Below, one piece after another: positions 1 through 7,264 of a stretch of DNA of 64,000 nucleotides. Source of the stretch: CAWCAW01 sp963793645 (GTDB taxonomy: Bacteria; Actinomycetota; Acidimicrobiia; Acidimicrobiales; UBA8190). The notes below the pieces were generated by a model, which ran no database searches, had not been told where the DNA came from, and saw only the letters and a list, made by a program, of their open reading frames with translations. Position numbers and translations under genes: made by a program. Position 1 is the first letter of the stretch. Each line of letters begins with the position of its first letter. The stretch is from positions 1 to 64,000 of the forward strand of contig CAWCAW010000005.1 of NCBI GenBank assembly GCA_963793645.1. Reading direction: 5' to 3'.

Positions 1-1067
1 GCGTCCAAGGCGGCGGCCACCACCTCGGCACCGTCGTTGTCGTCGAGGGCGGCGCCGAGCAGCAGGCCCGCCCCGCGCACCGCGGTGACACCCTCGAGTC
101 CCTCCAAGGCGCGGCGCAGCCGCGCCCCGGCACGCTGCGCCCGGGCGGGCACGTTCTCGGACTCCATGACAGCCAACGTGGCCCGGGCGGCCGCGGCGGC
201 TAGCGGCTGTCCGCCAAAGGTCGAGGCGTGATCCCCGGGTGAAAATGCGGCCGCCACTTCGGCGCGCGCCCAGCAGGCGCCGATGGGCACGCCGTTGCCG
301 AGCGCCTTGGCCATGGTGACGACATCAGGCTCGATACCGGTGTGTTGGAAACCGAACCACCGCCCGGTACGCCCGAGGCCCGTCTGCACCTCATCCATCA
401 TGAGCAAGATGCCACGCGCTGTGCACAGCTCGCGCACGGCGCGCAGATAATCCGACGAAGGCTCGATCACGCCGCCTTCGCCTTGAATCGGTTCGATCAG
501 CACGGCTGCCACCTCAACGTCGGCACAAGCAGCGTCGAGCGCGTCGACGTCGTCGTAATCCACGTGCACGAAGCCCTCGGGCAGCGGGGCGAACGGAACA
601 TGTTTGGGCGCCTGTCCGGTGGCGTGCAGCGTGGCCAGGGTCCGGCCGTGAAACGAGCCCCACGTACTGACGACCACATGACGCCCGGGCCCGGCCCACT
701 TGCGAGCCAGCTTCAGCGCGCACTCGTTGGCTTCGGCCCCCGAGTTGGCGAAGAACACTTGACCCCCGGCCCGCTTCTCTCCTCCGCCCATCAACCGGTC
801 CAGGGTGACGGCCACTTCGGGAGCCACCGTGGTGCCGAAGAGATTGGAGACGTGCACAAGGGTGCGAGCCTGCTCGGACACCGCCTCGGCCACGGCGGGA
901 TGGGCGTGGCCCAGCGACGTCACCGCCAACCCCGACAGGAAGTCGAGATACCGCCGGCCGTCGACGTCGAACAACCACGAGCCCTCGCCGCGCACAAACG
1001 TGACGGGCGGCTCCGCGTAGGTGTGCATCAGCGCACTGCGGTCGATGGTGGTGTCACCGATGCTCAT
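1..1067 (-). CDS. argD: Acetylornithine aminotransferase ArgD (partial, C-terminus outside window)
   Basis: This PLP-dependent class III aminotransferase converts N-acetylglutamate semialdehyde to N2-acetylornithine in arginine synthesis. The translation has the family N-terminus (LFDVDGRRYLDFLSG, then VTSLGHAHPAV). Further on it has MMDEVQTGLGRTG followed by DVVTMAKALGNGVPIGA, whose lysine is the expected Schiff-base residue. About 355 codons are present of a usual 390-400, so only the last few dozen residues lie beyond the left edge. The ATG at 1067 overlaps the argB stop as ATGA, which implies translational coupling at the end of the argCJBD series. In some bacteria the same enzyme also acts as DapC in lysine synthesis; the sequence does not decide this. 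Confidence 0.93.
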   Translation of the reverse strand, partial: MSIGDTTIDRSALMHTYAEPPVTFVRGEGSWLFDVDGRRYLDFLSGLAVTSLGHAHPAVAEAVSEQARTLVHVSNLFGTTVAPEVAVTLDRLMGGGEKRAGGQVFFANSGAEANECALKLARKWAGPGRHVVVSTWGSFHGRTLATLHATGQAPKHVPFAPLPEGFVHVDYDDVDALDAACADVEVAAVLIEPIQGEGGVIEPSSDYLRAVRELCTARGILLMMDEVQTGLGRTGRWFGFQHTGIEPDVVTMAKALGNGVPIGACWARAEVAAAFSPGDHASTFGGQPLAAAAARATLAVMESENVPARAQRAGARLRRALEGLEGVTAVRGAGLLLGAALDDNDGAEVVAAALD

Positions 1068-1990
1068 GTTCCCTCCCCGGATGTGCCCACACGTGGTGAA
1101 GTGCCCACGTCGGCGGCGCCCACCATGGTCCCCACTCCTTCATCGGTGAAGATCTCGAGCAACAGGGCGTGGGCGACTCGCCCATCGAGAATGTGGGCCC
1201 GCCTTACTCCCCCGGCAATGGCTCTGATGCATGCCTCAGCCTTGGGCATCATGCCGCCGGAGGCCGTTCCCGAGGCCACCATGGCGACCAGGTCCCCGAC
1301 GCTGACGGTGCGCAGCAACGTGGCCGGGTCTTCGGGCTCGGCGCGCAGCCCCGCCACGTCGGTCAGAAAGACGAGCTTCTCGGCCGACAGCGCTTCGGCC
1401 AAGGCGCCCGCTACCGCATCGGCGTTGATGTTGTAGCCCTGGCCCGCGCTGTCCGAACCGGTGGTGGCCACCACCGGGATAAGCCCTTCGGCGAGCAGGC
1501 GTTGCAAGATGGAGGGGTCGACGATCTCGACGTCGCCCACGAAGCCGAGCTCAGCGGAGCGTGCCACGGCCGTGATCAAGTTGGCGTCCTCGCCCGAAAG
1601 CCCCACCGCCAGGGACCCGTGCACGTTGATAGCGGACACGATTTCGCGGTTCACCTTGCCGACGAGCACCATACGGGCGATCTCGAGGGTCTCGGCGTCG
1701 GTCACCCGCATGCCGTCTCGAAACTCAGGCACCTTGCCCAACTTGGCCATGAGGGCGCCGATCTGTGGCCCCCCGCCGTGCACGACCACGGGCAGCATCC
1801 CCACCGAGCGCATGAGGACGACGTCCTCGGCGAAGCCGGCCAGGGCGGCCGCTTCGTCCCCGTCAGCCAAGGCGTTGCCGCCGTATTTGACCACGACGAC
1901 CTTGCCCCAGAAGCGCAAGATATACGGAAGCGCCTCCACCAAAATGGCGGCCTTGTCGACCGGCGCCATGGCTTTGGCGGCGTCGTTCAT
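1064..1990 (-). CDS. argB: Acetylglutamate kinase
   Basis: ArgB phosphorylates N-acetylglutamate with ATP, the second and often feedback-controlled step of arginine synthesis. The protein (308 residues) has the amino-acid-kinase signatures VVVKYGGNAL near the N-terminus, VVVHGGGPQIG in the substrate loop and YNINADAVAGALA near the middle. The ATG at 1990 was chosen because it overlaps the argJ stop (ATGA) and gives the usual N-terminus; a longer open frame upstream is out-of-register argJ. The downstream argD start overlaps in the same way. Length and motifs are normal. Confidence 0.96.
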   Translation of the reverse strand: MNDAAKAMAPVDKAAILVEALPYILRFWGKVVVVKYGGNALADGDEAAALAGFAEDVVLMRSVGMLPVVVHGGGPQIGALMAKLGKVPEFRDGMRVTDAETLEIARMVLVGKVNREIVSAINVHGSLAVGLSGEDANLITAVARSAELGFVGDVEIVDPSILQRLLAEGLIPVVATTGSDSAGQGYNINADAVAGALAEALSAEKLVFLTDVAGLRAEPEDPATLLRTVSVGDLVAMVASGTASGGMMPKAEACIRAIAGGVRRAHILDGRVAHALLLEIFTDEGVGTMVGAADVGTSPRVGTSGEGT

Positions 1991-3156
1991 GATGTCGTCC
2001 GGTTCTCGTCGATGTAGCCGTAGCCGAGGTCGGTACCGAGCACCGCCGAGCTCGATGCCCCCACGCCGAGGTCGCAGCGAATCTCGATAGAGCGTCCGGC
2101 CATGTGATCGGCCACCGCGGCGGCATCGTGCGCCACCGCCACCCCCTGGCGACACACCACCACCCCGCCGTAGGACACCTCCACCTTGTCGATGTCGAAG
2201 TGTTCCGCCACGGAACCGATTTCACTTACGACGCGACCCCAATACGGGTCCTCACCGTTGAGCGAGCACTTCACGAGCAGCGAGTCGGCCACGCGGCGAG
2301 CGGCCCGATGCGCTTCGTCGGCCGAGGCCGCCCCCGTCACCACCACGTGAGACACCTTGGTGGCGCCCTCGGCGTCGCCCACCATCATCTGGGCCAGCGT
2401 CCCGCACGCTTCGGTGAGCTCGGCGGCCAAGACTGCCCCCGAAGCCGGCGCGGCCCGCCCACTGGCCAGCACCAGCACGGTGTCGTTGGTCGACGTGCAC
2501 CCGTCCACCGTCATGGCGTTGAACGACGAGCCCACCGCCTGGGCCAAGGCCTCAGCCAGCACGGCCGGTTCGCACAAGGCGTCGGTGGTGAGCACGGCCA
2601 GCATGGTGGCCATATTCGGAGCCAGCATGGCCGCCCCCTTGGCCATCCCCCCCACCATGAATCCCGGTCCGTGCACTGTTACTTCCTTGCAGGTGGTGTC
2701 GGTGGTCATGATGGCGCGTGCGGCGCGTTGCGCCGCGTCGCCATCGGCACCACGCCCGGCCAACAGGTCGGGAATACCCGACTCCACTACCGCCATGGGC
2801 AGCGGGATCCCGATAAGTCCCGTCTGGCACACGAGGACAACGTCGGTCGAGACGCCCATGCCATGCCCCACCAGCGCACACATGCGCTCGGCGTGGGCCT
2901 TGCCCTCAGCACCCGTCGCCGCGTTGGCATTGCCACTCGAGAGCACCACCGCGGCGGCGCGTCCGCCGGTGGCGGCCAGATGAGCCCGGCTCACCTGCAC
3001 CGGTGCCGCCGCGCCACGATTGGAGGTGAACACGCCGGCGGCCGGCACGGCCACAGCGTCATCGACGGCCACCAACGACAGGTCGAGCGCGCCGGACGCC
3101 TTGATGCCGCAGGCCACTCCCGACGCCGTGAATCCCTGCGGGGCCGTGATGCTCAT
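1987..3156 (-). CDS. argJ: Bifunctional glutamate N-acetyltransferase / amino-acid acetyltransferase ArgJ
   Basis: ArgJ transfers the acetyl group from N-acetylornithine to glutamate, running the cyclic arginine pathway. The 389-residue product starts MSITAPQGFTASGV and contains KGAAMLAPNMATMLAVLTTDA-type sequence. In this family the precursor cuts itself before the threonine of the MATML motif, giving alpha and beta chains with that threonine as nucleophile. The C-terminal part has MTVDGCTSTNDTV and VKCSLNGEDPYWGR, both typical. The ATG at 3156 overlaps the argC stop, and the stop overlaps argB. The open frame runs about 100 codons further upstream, but that part is argC read out of frame. 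Confidence 0.96.
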   Translation of the reverse strand: MSITAPQGFTASGVACGIKASGALDLSLVAVDDAVAVPAAGVFTSNRGAAAPVQVSRAHLAATGGRAAAVVLSSGNANAATGAEGKAHAERMCALVGHGMGVSTDVVLVCQTGLIGIPLPMAVVESGIPDLLAGRGADGDAAQRAARAIMTTDTTCKEVTVHGPGFMVGGMAKGAAMLAPNMATMLAVLTTDALCEPAVLAEALAQAVGSSFNAMTVDGCTSTNDTVLVLASGRAAPASGAVLAAELTEACGTLAQMMVGDAEGATKVSHVVVTGAASADEAHRAARRVADSLLVKCSLNGEDPYWGRVVSEIGSVAEHFDIDKVEVSYGGVVVCRQGVAVAHDAAAVADHMAGRSIEIRCDLGVGASSSAVLGTDLGYGYIDENRTTS

Positions 3157-4169
3157 GGGTACACCCCCAGCGCGCTGAGCCCCGTCGTCTCGGGTAGGCC
3201 GAGCACGATGTTCAGACATTGCAACGCCTGTCCGGAGGCACCTTTGATCAAGTTGTCGATGGCGCACAATGCCATGACCCAGCCGGTGCGCTCGTCGACC
3301 CGGGCCGTCAGATGCGCGCTGTTGGAGCCGAAGGTGGCTTTGGTCGACGGGCTGCGTTCGGACACCACCACAAAGGGCTCGCCCACGTAGGCGTCTTGCA
3401 AAACGCCGAGCACATCGGCTGTCGTCACGGTGCCGCGGGGCCGGGCGTAACACGTGGCCAGAATGCCTCGGTTCATGGGCGCCAGGTGGGGCGTGAAGAG
3501 GACCTGGGCGCCGGTCACCTGCTCGATCTCGGGCGTATGGCGATGCGTCAGCAACCCGTAGGCGGTGAAGTCTTCGTCAACGGTGTTGAAGTGGGTGGTG
3601 ACATCGAGCTTGCGCCCCGCGCCCGACACGCCACTGGCGGCGTCGACGATGACGCCGGTCGCTTCGATCACCCCGGCGCGCACCAACGGGGCCAACGCCA
3701 ACCCCGCCGCGGTGGGGTAACACCCCGGCACCGCCACCAGGCGCGCCCCGAGCAGCTCGGCACGAAACAGCTCCGGCAATCCGTAGTGGAAGCGCTCCAG
3801 CCACTGGGGGGCGGCGTGCTCGTGCCCATACCAGGCGGGGTACAGATCGGCGTCTTTGAGCCGGAAGTCGGCGGACAGGTCGACGAGTACGGGCCCGGCG
3901 TCGGCCAGTTCGGGAACGAAGGACTGCGACTCTCCGTGGGGCAAGGCCAAGAACACCACGTCCAGATGGCGCAACTCGTCGGGTCCCACCTTGGAGAGCT
4001 CGAGGTTCGGATAGGCCGGAGCCAACGACGGGTACAACGCCGACACGCTATGACCGGCGTGGGTGTCGGCTCCGGCCACCACCACCTGCAGTTCAGGGTG
4101 TCCGGCACACAGGCGCAACAGCTCCGCCCCGGTGAACCCCGACGCCCCCACCACTCCCACGTTCACCAT
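3153..4169 (-). CDS. argC: N-acetyl-gamma-glutamyl-phosphate reductase
   Basis: ArgC reduces N-acetylglutamyl phosphate to the semialdehyde with NADPH. The N-terminus MVNVGVVGASGFTGAEL is the dinucleotide-binding motif, and LVAVPGCYPTA carries the catalytic cysteine. It is the first gene of argCJBD, overlapping argJ by four bases. Two ATGs are possible, 4178 and 4169. The second is preferred because a TATAGT -10 box at 4180-4185 would place the transcription start only a few bases before it, and because it gives the usual family N-terminus. The frame stays open to 4208, but that part runs through the operator. At 338 residues the length is normal. Confidence 0.94.
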   Translation of the reverse strand: MVNVGVVGASGFTGAELLRLCAGHPELQVVVAGADTHAGHSVSALYPSLAPAYPNLELSKVGPDELRHLDVVFLALPHGESQSFVPELADAGPVLVDLSADFRLKDADLYPAWYGHEHAAPQWLERFHYGLPELFRAELLGARLVAVPGCYPTAAGLALAPLVRAGVIEATGVIVDAASGVSGAGRKLDVTTHFNTVDEDFTAYGLLTHRHTPEIEQVTGAQVLFTPHLAPMNRGILATCYARPRGTVTTADVLGVLQDAYVGEPFVVVSERSPSTKATFGSNSAHLTARVDERTGWVMALCAIDNLIKGASGQALQCLNIVLGLPETTGLSALGVYP

Positions 4170-4179
4170 CAGACGCATG

Positions 4180-4208
4180 ACTATACAGGACCATGCATCT
4201 TCATGCAT
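4180..4208 (-). promoter_or_regulatory. ARG-box-like operator and -10 box of the argC operon
   Basis: Two ATGCAT arms at 4193-4198 and 4203-4208 are separated by CTTC, so the core reads TGCAT-4-ATGCA. This is the spacing of a single ArgR box, and similar ATGCAT-rich ARG boxes are known in Streptomyces. A TATAGT -10 element lies just downstream at 4180-4185 on the minus strand, so a repressor bound here would cover the -35/spacer region. The function is inferred from geometry and position; argR itself is not in the window. Confidence 0.7.
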
Positions 4209-4228
4209 GATACCCCGAGAAAGTCGCC

Positions 4229-4257
4229 TTGATACTTTTCAGTATTTTTTATATGTT
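4229..4257 (+). promoter_or_regulatory. Promoter of the 4266 gene, leaderless, with internal inverted repeat
   Basis: TTGATA at 4229-4234 and TATGTT at 4252-4257 are spaced 17 bases apart. The ATG at 4266 follows eight bases after the -10, so the mRNA would begin at or next to the start codon. An inverted repeat ATACT-TTTC-AGTAT (4232-4245) lies in the spacer and could be an operator. The tract is strikingly AT-rich for this genome. Confidence 0.6.
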
Positions 4258-4265
4258 TCTGTCTT

Positions 4266-4610
4266 ATGGACCCCGAAGTTGCCACCGTATTGGAAGCAGT
4301 CCCCGATTTCGTTCCCCGCTACCTGGACCTGGCCGAGGCCGCCGACGAGGAGCCCGGGGCGGCGGAGACCTTGACCGAGCTGGCCGACTACGTGGCCGAC
4401 CTCGTCGGTCAGCTCGAGCACTACCGTCCCGCCCTGGCTCGGTGCCTCGACGCCATAGAGGCCATGGCCGGCGTGTCGCCGGACACCGACGACCTAATCG
4501 AGGGCGCCTTCTTGGACGGTCTTTCGCCCGACGACATCGTCGCCCTGGCACCGTTGCTCGGCCCCCACACCGTGGCTTTGCTCGAGGACCTTCACGGCGG
4601 CGATCTGTAG
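4266..4610 (+). CDS. Small acidic protein of unknown function
   Basis: The product is a 114-residue acidic, leucine- and alanine-rich, probably helical protein that I do not recognise. It has no signal peptide, membrane segment or cysteine cluster. Support for it being real: a well-formed promoter ends eight bases before its ATG, its third-base GC bias resembles its neighbours, and it ends 10 bases before the alpha/beta hydrolase gene on the same strand, so the two probably form an operon. It is divergent from argC. No function can be given from the sequence. Confidence 0.65.
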   Translation: MDPEVATVLEAVPDFVPRYLDLAEAADEEPGAAETLTELADYVADLVGQLEHYRPALARCLDAIEAMAGVSPDTDDLIEGAFLDGLSPDDIVALAPLLGPHTVALLEDLHGGDL

Positions 4611-4620
4611 CCTCAGGTTC

Positions 4621-5466
4621 ATGGAAGGCGCCCCCGACTTCGAGGTTGCCGTCGTCGGGGGTGTGCTTCAGGGCTGGCGCCGCGGTGACGGCCCTGCGGT
4701 GATCGTCTTGCACGGCGGCCCGGGTTTGTCCGAGTACACCGAGTCACTCGCGGCGGAGCTCGACGACGGATATCGCGTCACGCGTTATCAGCAACGAGGT
4801 CTGGCCCCGTCGACCACGGACGGGCCCTTCGACATCGAGACTGCCGTCGCCGACGCGCTCAGCGTGATGGACGCCACCAGCGAGGAGCCCCTGTACGTGG
4901 TCGGTCACTCGTGGGGCGGGCATCTCGCCATGCACATCGCCTGCGCCCATCCCGAGCGCATCCGCGGGCTCGTGGTGGTCGACCCCCTCGGCGCCGTGGG
5001 CGACGGCGGCGAGGCCGATCTGGAACAGATACTCGGTCAACGCATACCCGCCCCCGCCGCGGCGCGTGCCGCTGAGCTCGACAAGCGGGCCATGGCCGGG
5101 GAAGGCAGTGCCGGGGACGCGTTGGAAGCCCTCGGATTGGTGTGGCCGGCGTATTTCGCGGCACCCGAACTCGCTGGGCCCATGCCTGCCATGTCGATGT
5201 CCCTACCGTGCTACTCGGCGATGTGGGACTCCATCCACCACCATCTCCAGCAGCACACGCTCGAAGAGCGTCTCCCCGCCGTGCGGGTGCCCAGCGCCTT
5301 CATTCTCGGCGCTGACAGCCCTATTCCCCCCCGACACGGTGTGGAATCCGCTGCGCTCATCACCGGGGCAACGGTGGAGATCCTCGAGAACTGTGGTCAC
5401 TTGTTGTGGCTCGAGAAACCGGGCTCGGTACGAGCCGCCCTCGACCGGGTGCGCTTGGCTACCTGA
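4621..5466 (+). CDS. Alpha/beta hydrolase (proline iminopeptidase-like)
   Basis: A 281-residue cytoplasmic alpha/beta-hydrolase fold enzyme. LHGGPGLSEY gives the oxyanion-hole HGGPG motif typical of proline iminopeptidases and related amidases. GHSWGG is the nucleophile elbow with the catalytic serine, GADSPIPP carries a probable catalytic aspartate, and NCGHLLWLEKP carries the catalytic histidine. HGGPG enzymes often cleave small amide or peptide substrates, but the substrate is not readable here. The gene follows the small acidic gene by 10 bases and converges on the CtaG gene 12 bases away. Confidence 0.85.
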   Translation: MEGAPDFEVAVVGGVLQGWRRGDGPAVIVLHGGPGLSEYTESLAAELDDGYRVTRYQQRGLAPSTTDGPFDIETAVADALSVMDATSEEPLYVVGHSWGGHLAMHIACAHPERIRGLVVVDPLGAVGDGGEADLEQILGQRIPAPAAARAAELDKRAMAGEGSAGDALEALGLVWPAYFAAPELAGPMPAMSMSLPCYSAMWDSIHHHLQQHTLEERLPAVRVPSAFILGADSPIPPRHGVESAALITGATVEILENCGHLLWLEKPGSVRAALDRVRLAT

Positions 5467-5478
5467 ACCAGGGGCCGA

Positions 5479-6342
5479 TCAGGCGGTGCGGGCTCGTTCC
5501 TCGGCATCGGCGCGCCGATCGGCCCGGATTGCTTCACGCTCGTCGAAATGCATCCACTGGATCAAGATGATGGCCATCGCCGTAAAGGTGATCAGCTCGC
5601 CGCCGATCCACAAGATCGACCCGCCCGCCTGGGTGTCGGCCACCGTGTGAAAGTGCGGGGCGATCGACACCGTGGCACCGGTAAGGGCCACCCCCAGCAC
5701 GGCGGTGACGGGGATGCCCACCGCCAACAGACCCAGTTTGGCCGGGTACGACAGCCGCCATTTCGACGGGTCGATGCCCACGATCAACCACCAGTACAGA
5801 CAGCCCGACACCAGGAAATGCAGGTGCGTCAAGTCGTGGATCAACGGATGTTCGAGCGAGAGGTTGTAGAAGGGCGTCAAGAAATACACGATCATCGTGC
5901 CGTAGGAGACGATGTCGACGAAGACAGGGTTGGTCAAAAAGTCGATGACCGGGTGGTGCAGGACCCGTAGCAATTTCTCTTGGGTGGGACGGCTCGAAGC
6001 CTGCAGCGCCAATGTCATGGGCGCTCCCAGTGCATAGAGGATGGGGGCGCCGTTCATGAGCAGAAGATGCTGGATGACGTGGACCTTGAACACCTCGTCG
6101 TCGTAGGCGGCCAACCCTGACTGCACGGCGATGATGACGGAGGCAGTGCCGGCCAAGAACGATGCCGTTCGCCACGGCGACCAGTGCCGGCCTCGCTTGG
6201 CCAATCGCCGTACCGACCACACGTACCAGCCGGCGATGATCAGCTCGATGGCCAAGGCAACCAGGCTCAAGTCATCGGTCTGCCACCCGGTCAGCAGGGT
6301 ATGGATCAATACCGGCGGCGAGATGACATCGGCGAGTGGCAT
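5479..6342 (-). CDS. ctaG: Cytochrome c oxidase assembly factor CtaG-type membrane protein
   Basis: A 287-residue polytopic membrane protein of the caa3-type CtaG family, thought to help build the copper centre of terminal oxidases. About seven hydrophobic segments are visible. The family's histidine-rich membrane-edge motifs are present (VHVIQHLLLMNGAP, DLTHLHFLVSG, APHFHTVADTQAGG). The C-terminus is short and charged. The ATG at 6342 (MPLADVISPP) is chosen because it lies eight bases after the stop of the SCO-type gene; further extension would overlap that gene. The pair probably forms an operon for delivering copper to a heme-copper oxidase encoded elsewhere. Confidence 0.85.
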   Translation of the reverse strand: MPLADVISPPVLIHTLLTGWQTDDLSLVALAIELIIAGWYVWSVRRLAKRGRHWSPWRTASFLAGTASVIIAVQSGLAAYDDEVFKVHVIQHLLLMNGAPILYALGAPMTLALQASSRPTQEKLLRVLHHPVIDFLTNPVFVDIVSYGTMIVYFLTPFYNLSLEHPLIHDLTHLHFLVSGCLYWWLIVGIDPSKWRLSYPAKLGLLAVGIPVTAVLGVALTGATVSIAPHFHTVADTQAGGSILWIGGELITFTAMAIILIQWMHFDEREAIRADRRADAEERARTA

Positions 6343-6350
6343 GCGTCGCC

Positions 6351-7178
6351 TCAGTCCACCGGGGAGATCTGCTTGCCGGCTAGCCAACCCAATGCCTGCA
6401 GGGCTTCGGGGATGGTCCAGGCGTCCTTAGCCGGCGCGGACAAGTCCTTGAAGCCCTGGGCGTCGAGCATTCCCTCGAGATTCGCCTCGAGCCGATGCCC
6501 CTGTATGTCAGGGGCGGCTCCGGTGACAAAACGCTGGTGCTGCTGCGCGTCGATAAGGACGAACCCGTCGGAGTGGTTCACGTCGTAGGTATACGGCTGG
6601 CCCGTCTGCCAGTCGGTGCCGGGGGGATTATCCTCGGGGACCACCTGGTAGTAGACGCCGAAGTATTTCCACAAGGCAGCCAGGTTGGTCGCCGTACCCG
6701 TCAAAAGCGGCCATCTCACCCCGGTCACATGCGCATAGGCAGTCAGTCTCGCCGTCGTGTCGCGACGAGGGTCGACGCTGGCCTCCACGAAGACGATCTT
6801 CGCACCGAGCCCCGCGGCGTCGATGTCACGTTCCATATCTACGAACGCGCCGGTGGTCAGCGGGCACGTCTCCTGGCACGACGTCATGAAGGGAGTGAGG
6901 ACGACGATCTTTCCCGCAAAGTAATCGAGCGACACCCGGCGGCCTTGGGCGTCGATGAGAGGGATGCCCGCAACCGAGGCAGGGACAGGGCGGTTCTCGA
7001 CGATCCCGACCGATGCCGGGGGCGGGCCCGGAGGGCCTTTCGAGCCCAGCACCACACCCAGACCGACGCCCACCACGACGAGCACCACAAGGCCGATGCC
7101 GATCTTGCGGCTCGCACCCCGCCGGGACTGGGGCTGACGTATCGCATCGGGCCGAACAGGAACGTCAACGGCAGCCAC
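6351..7178 (-). CDS. SCO1/SenC-type copper chaperone, membrane-anchored
   Basis: SCO proteins bind copper and act as thiol-disulfide helpers in CuA assembly of cytochrome oxidase. One N-terminal hydrophobic helix (about residues 26-45) anchors a thioredoxin-fold domain outside the membrane. That domain has TSCQETCPLTT, giving the CxxxC copper site at about C101 and C105, and NHSDGFVLID with the third copper ligand, histidine. The GTG at 7178 is preferred because a TAGCTT -10 box ends seven bases upstream, which implies a leaderless message. The upstream in-frame alternative at 7196 would lie upstream of that promoter. It is the first gene of an operon with ctaG. Confidence 0.87.
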   Translation of the reverse strand: MAAVDVPVRPDAIRQPQSRRGASRKIGIGLVVLVVVGVGLGVVLGSKGPPGPPPASVGIVENRPVPASVAGIPLIDAQGRRVSLDYFAGKIVVLTPFMTSCQETCPLTTGAFVDMERDIDAAGLGAKIVFVEASVDPRRDTTARLTAYAHVTGVRWPLLTGTATNLAALWKYFGVYYQVVPEDNPPGTDWQTGQPYTYDVNHSDGFVLIDAQQHQRFVTGAAPDIQGHRLEANLEGMLDAQGFKDLSAPAKDAWTIPEALQALGWLAGKQISPVD

Positions 7179-7185
7179 CGCGACG

Positions 7186-7191
7186 AAGCTA
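7186..7191 (-). promoter_or_regulatory. -10 box of the SCO-ctaG operon
   Basis: TAGCTT on the minus strand is followed after seven bases by the GTG at 7178. This matches the leaderless pattern seen before many genes in this window. No clear -35 element is seen. Confidence 0.5.
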
Positions 7192-7219
7192 CCCACCTCT
7201 CACCTGAGGCGCACATCGC

Positions 7220-7255
7220 GCCGAGGGTCCGGCGCCGAGGGTCCGGCGCCGAGGG
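7220..7255. repeat. Tandem 14-base direct repeat downstream of pheT
   Basis: The unit gccgagggtccggc occurs twice in tandem (7220-7233 and 7234-7247), followed by an eight-base partial copy. It sits between the pheT stop and the SCO gene start. Its GGCGCC elements could pair as a GC hairpin after pheT, but no U-tract follows. Confidence 0.6.
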
Positions 7256-7264
7256 CGCCTTTGC

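Noticed and set aside
342..1436. Long plus-strand open frame of 364 codons opposite argD and argB
   Set aside because: It is antisense to two clear arg genes, has no family motif and a His/Arg/Gly-rich composition typical of high-GC shadow frames.
4266..5466. A toxin-antitoxin pair
   Set aside because: The small acidic protein precedes a typical alpha/beta hydrolase with a full catalytic triad; neither resembles known toxins or antitoxins.
7220..7255. Repeat as part of a CRISPR array or mobile-element end
   Set aside because: There are only two full tandem copies without spacers, and no cas or transposase gene is nearby.
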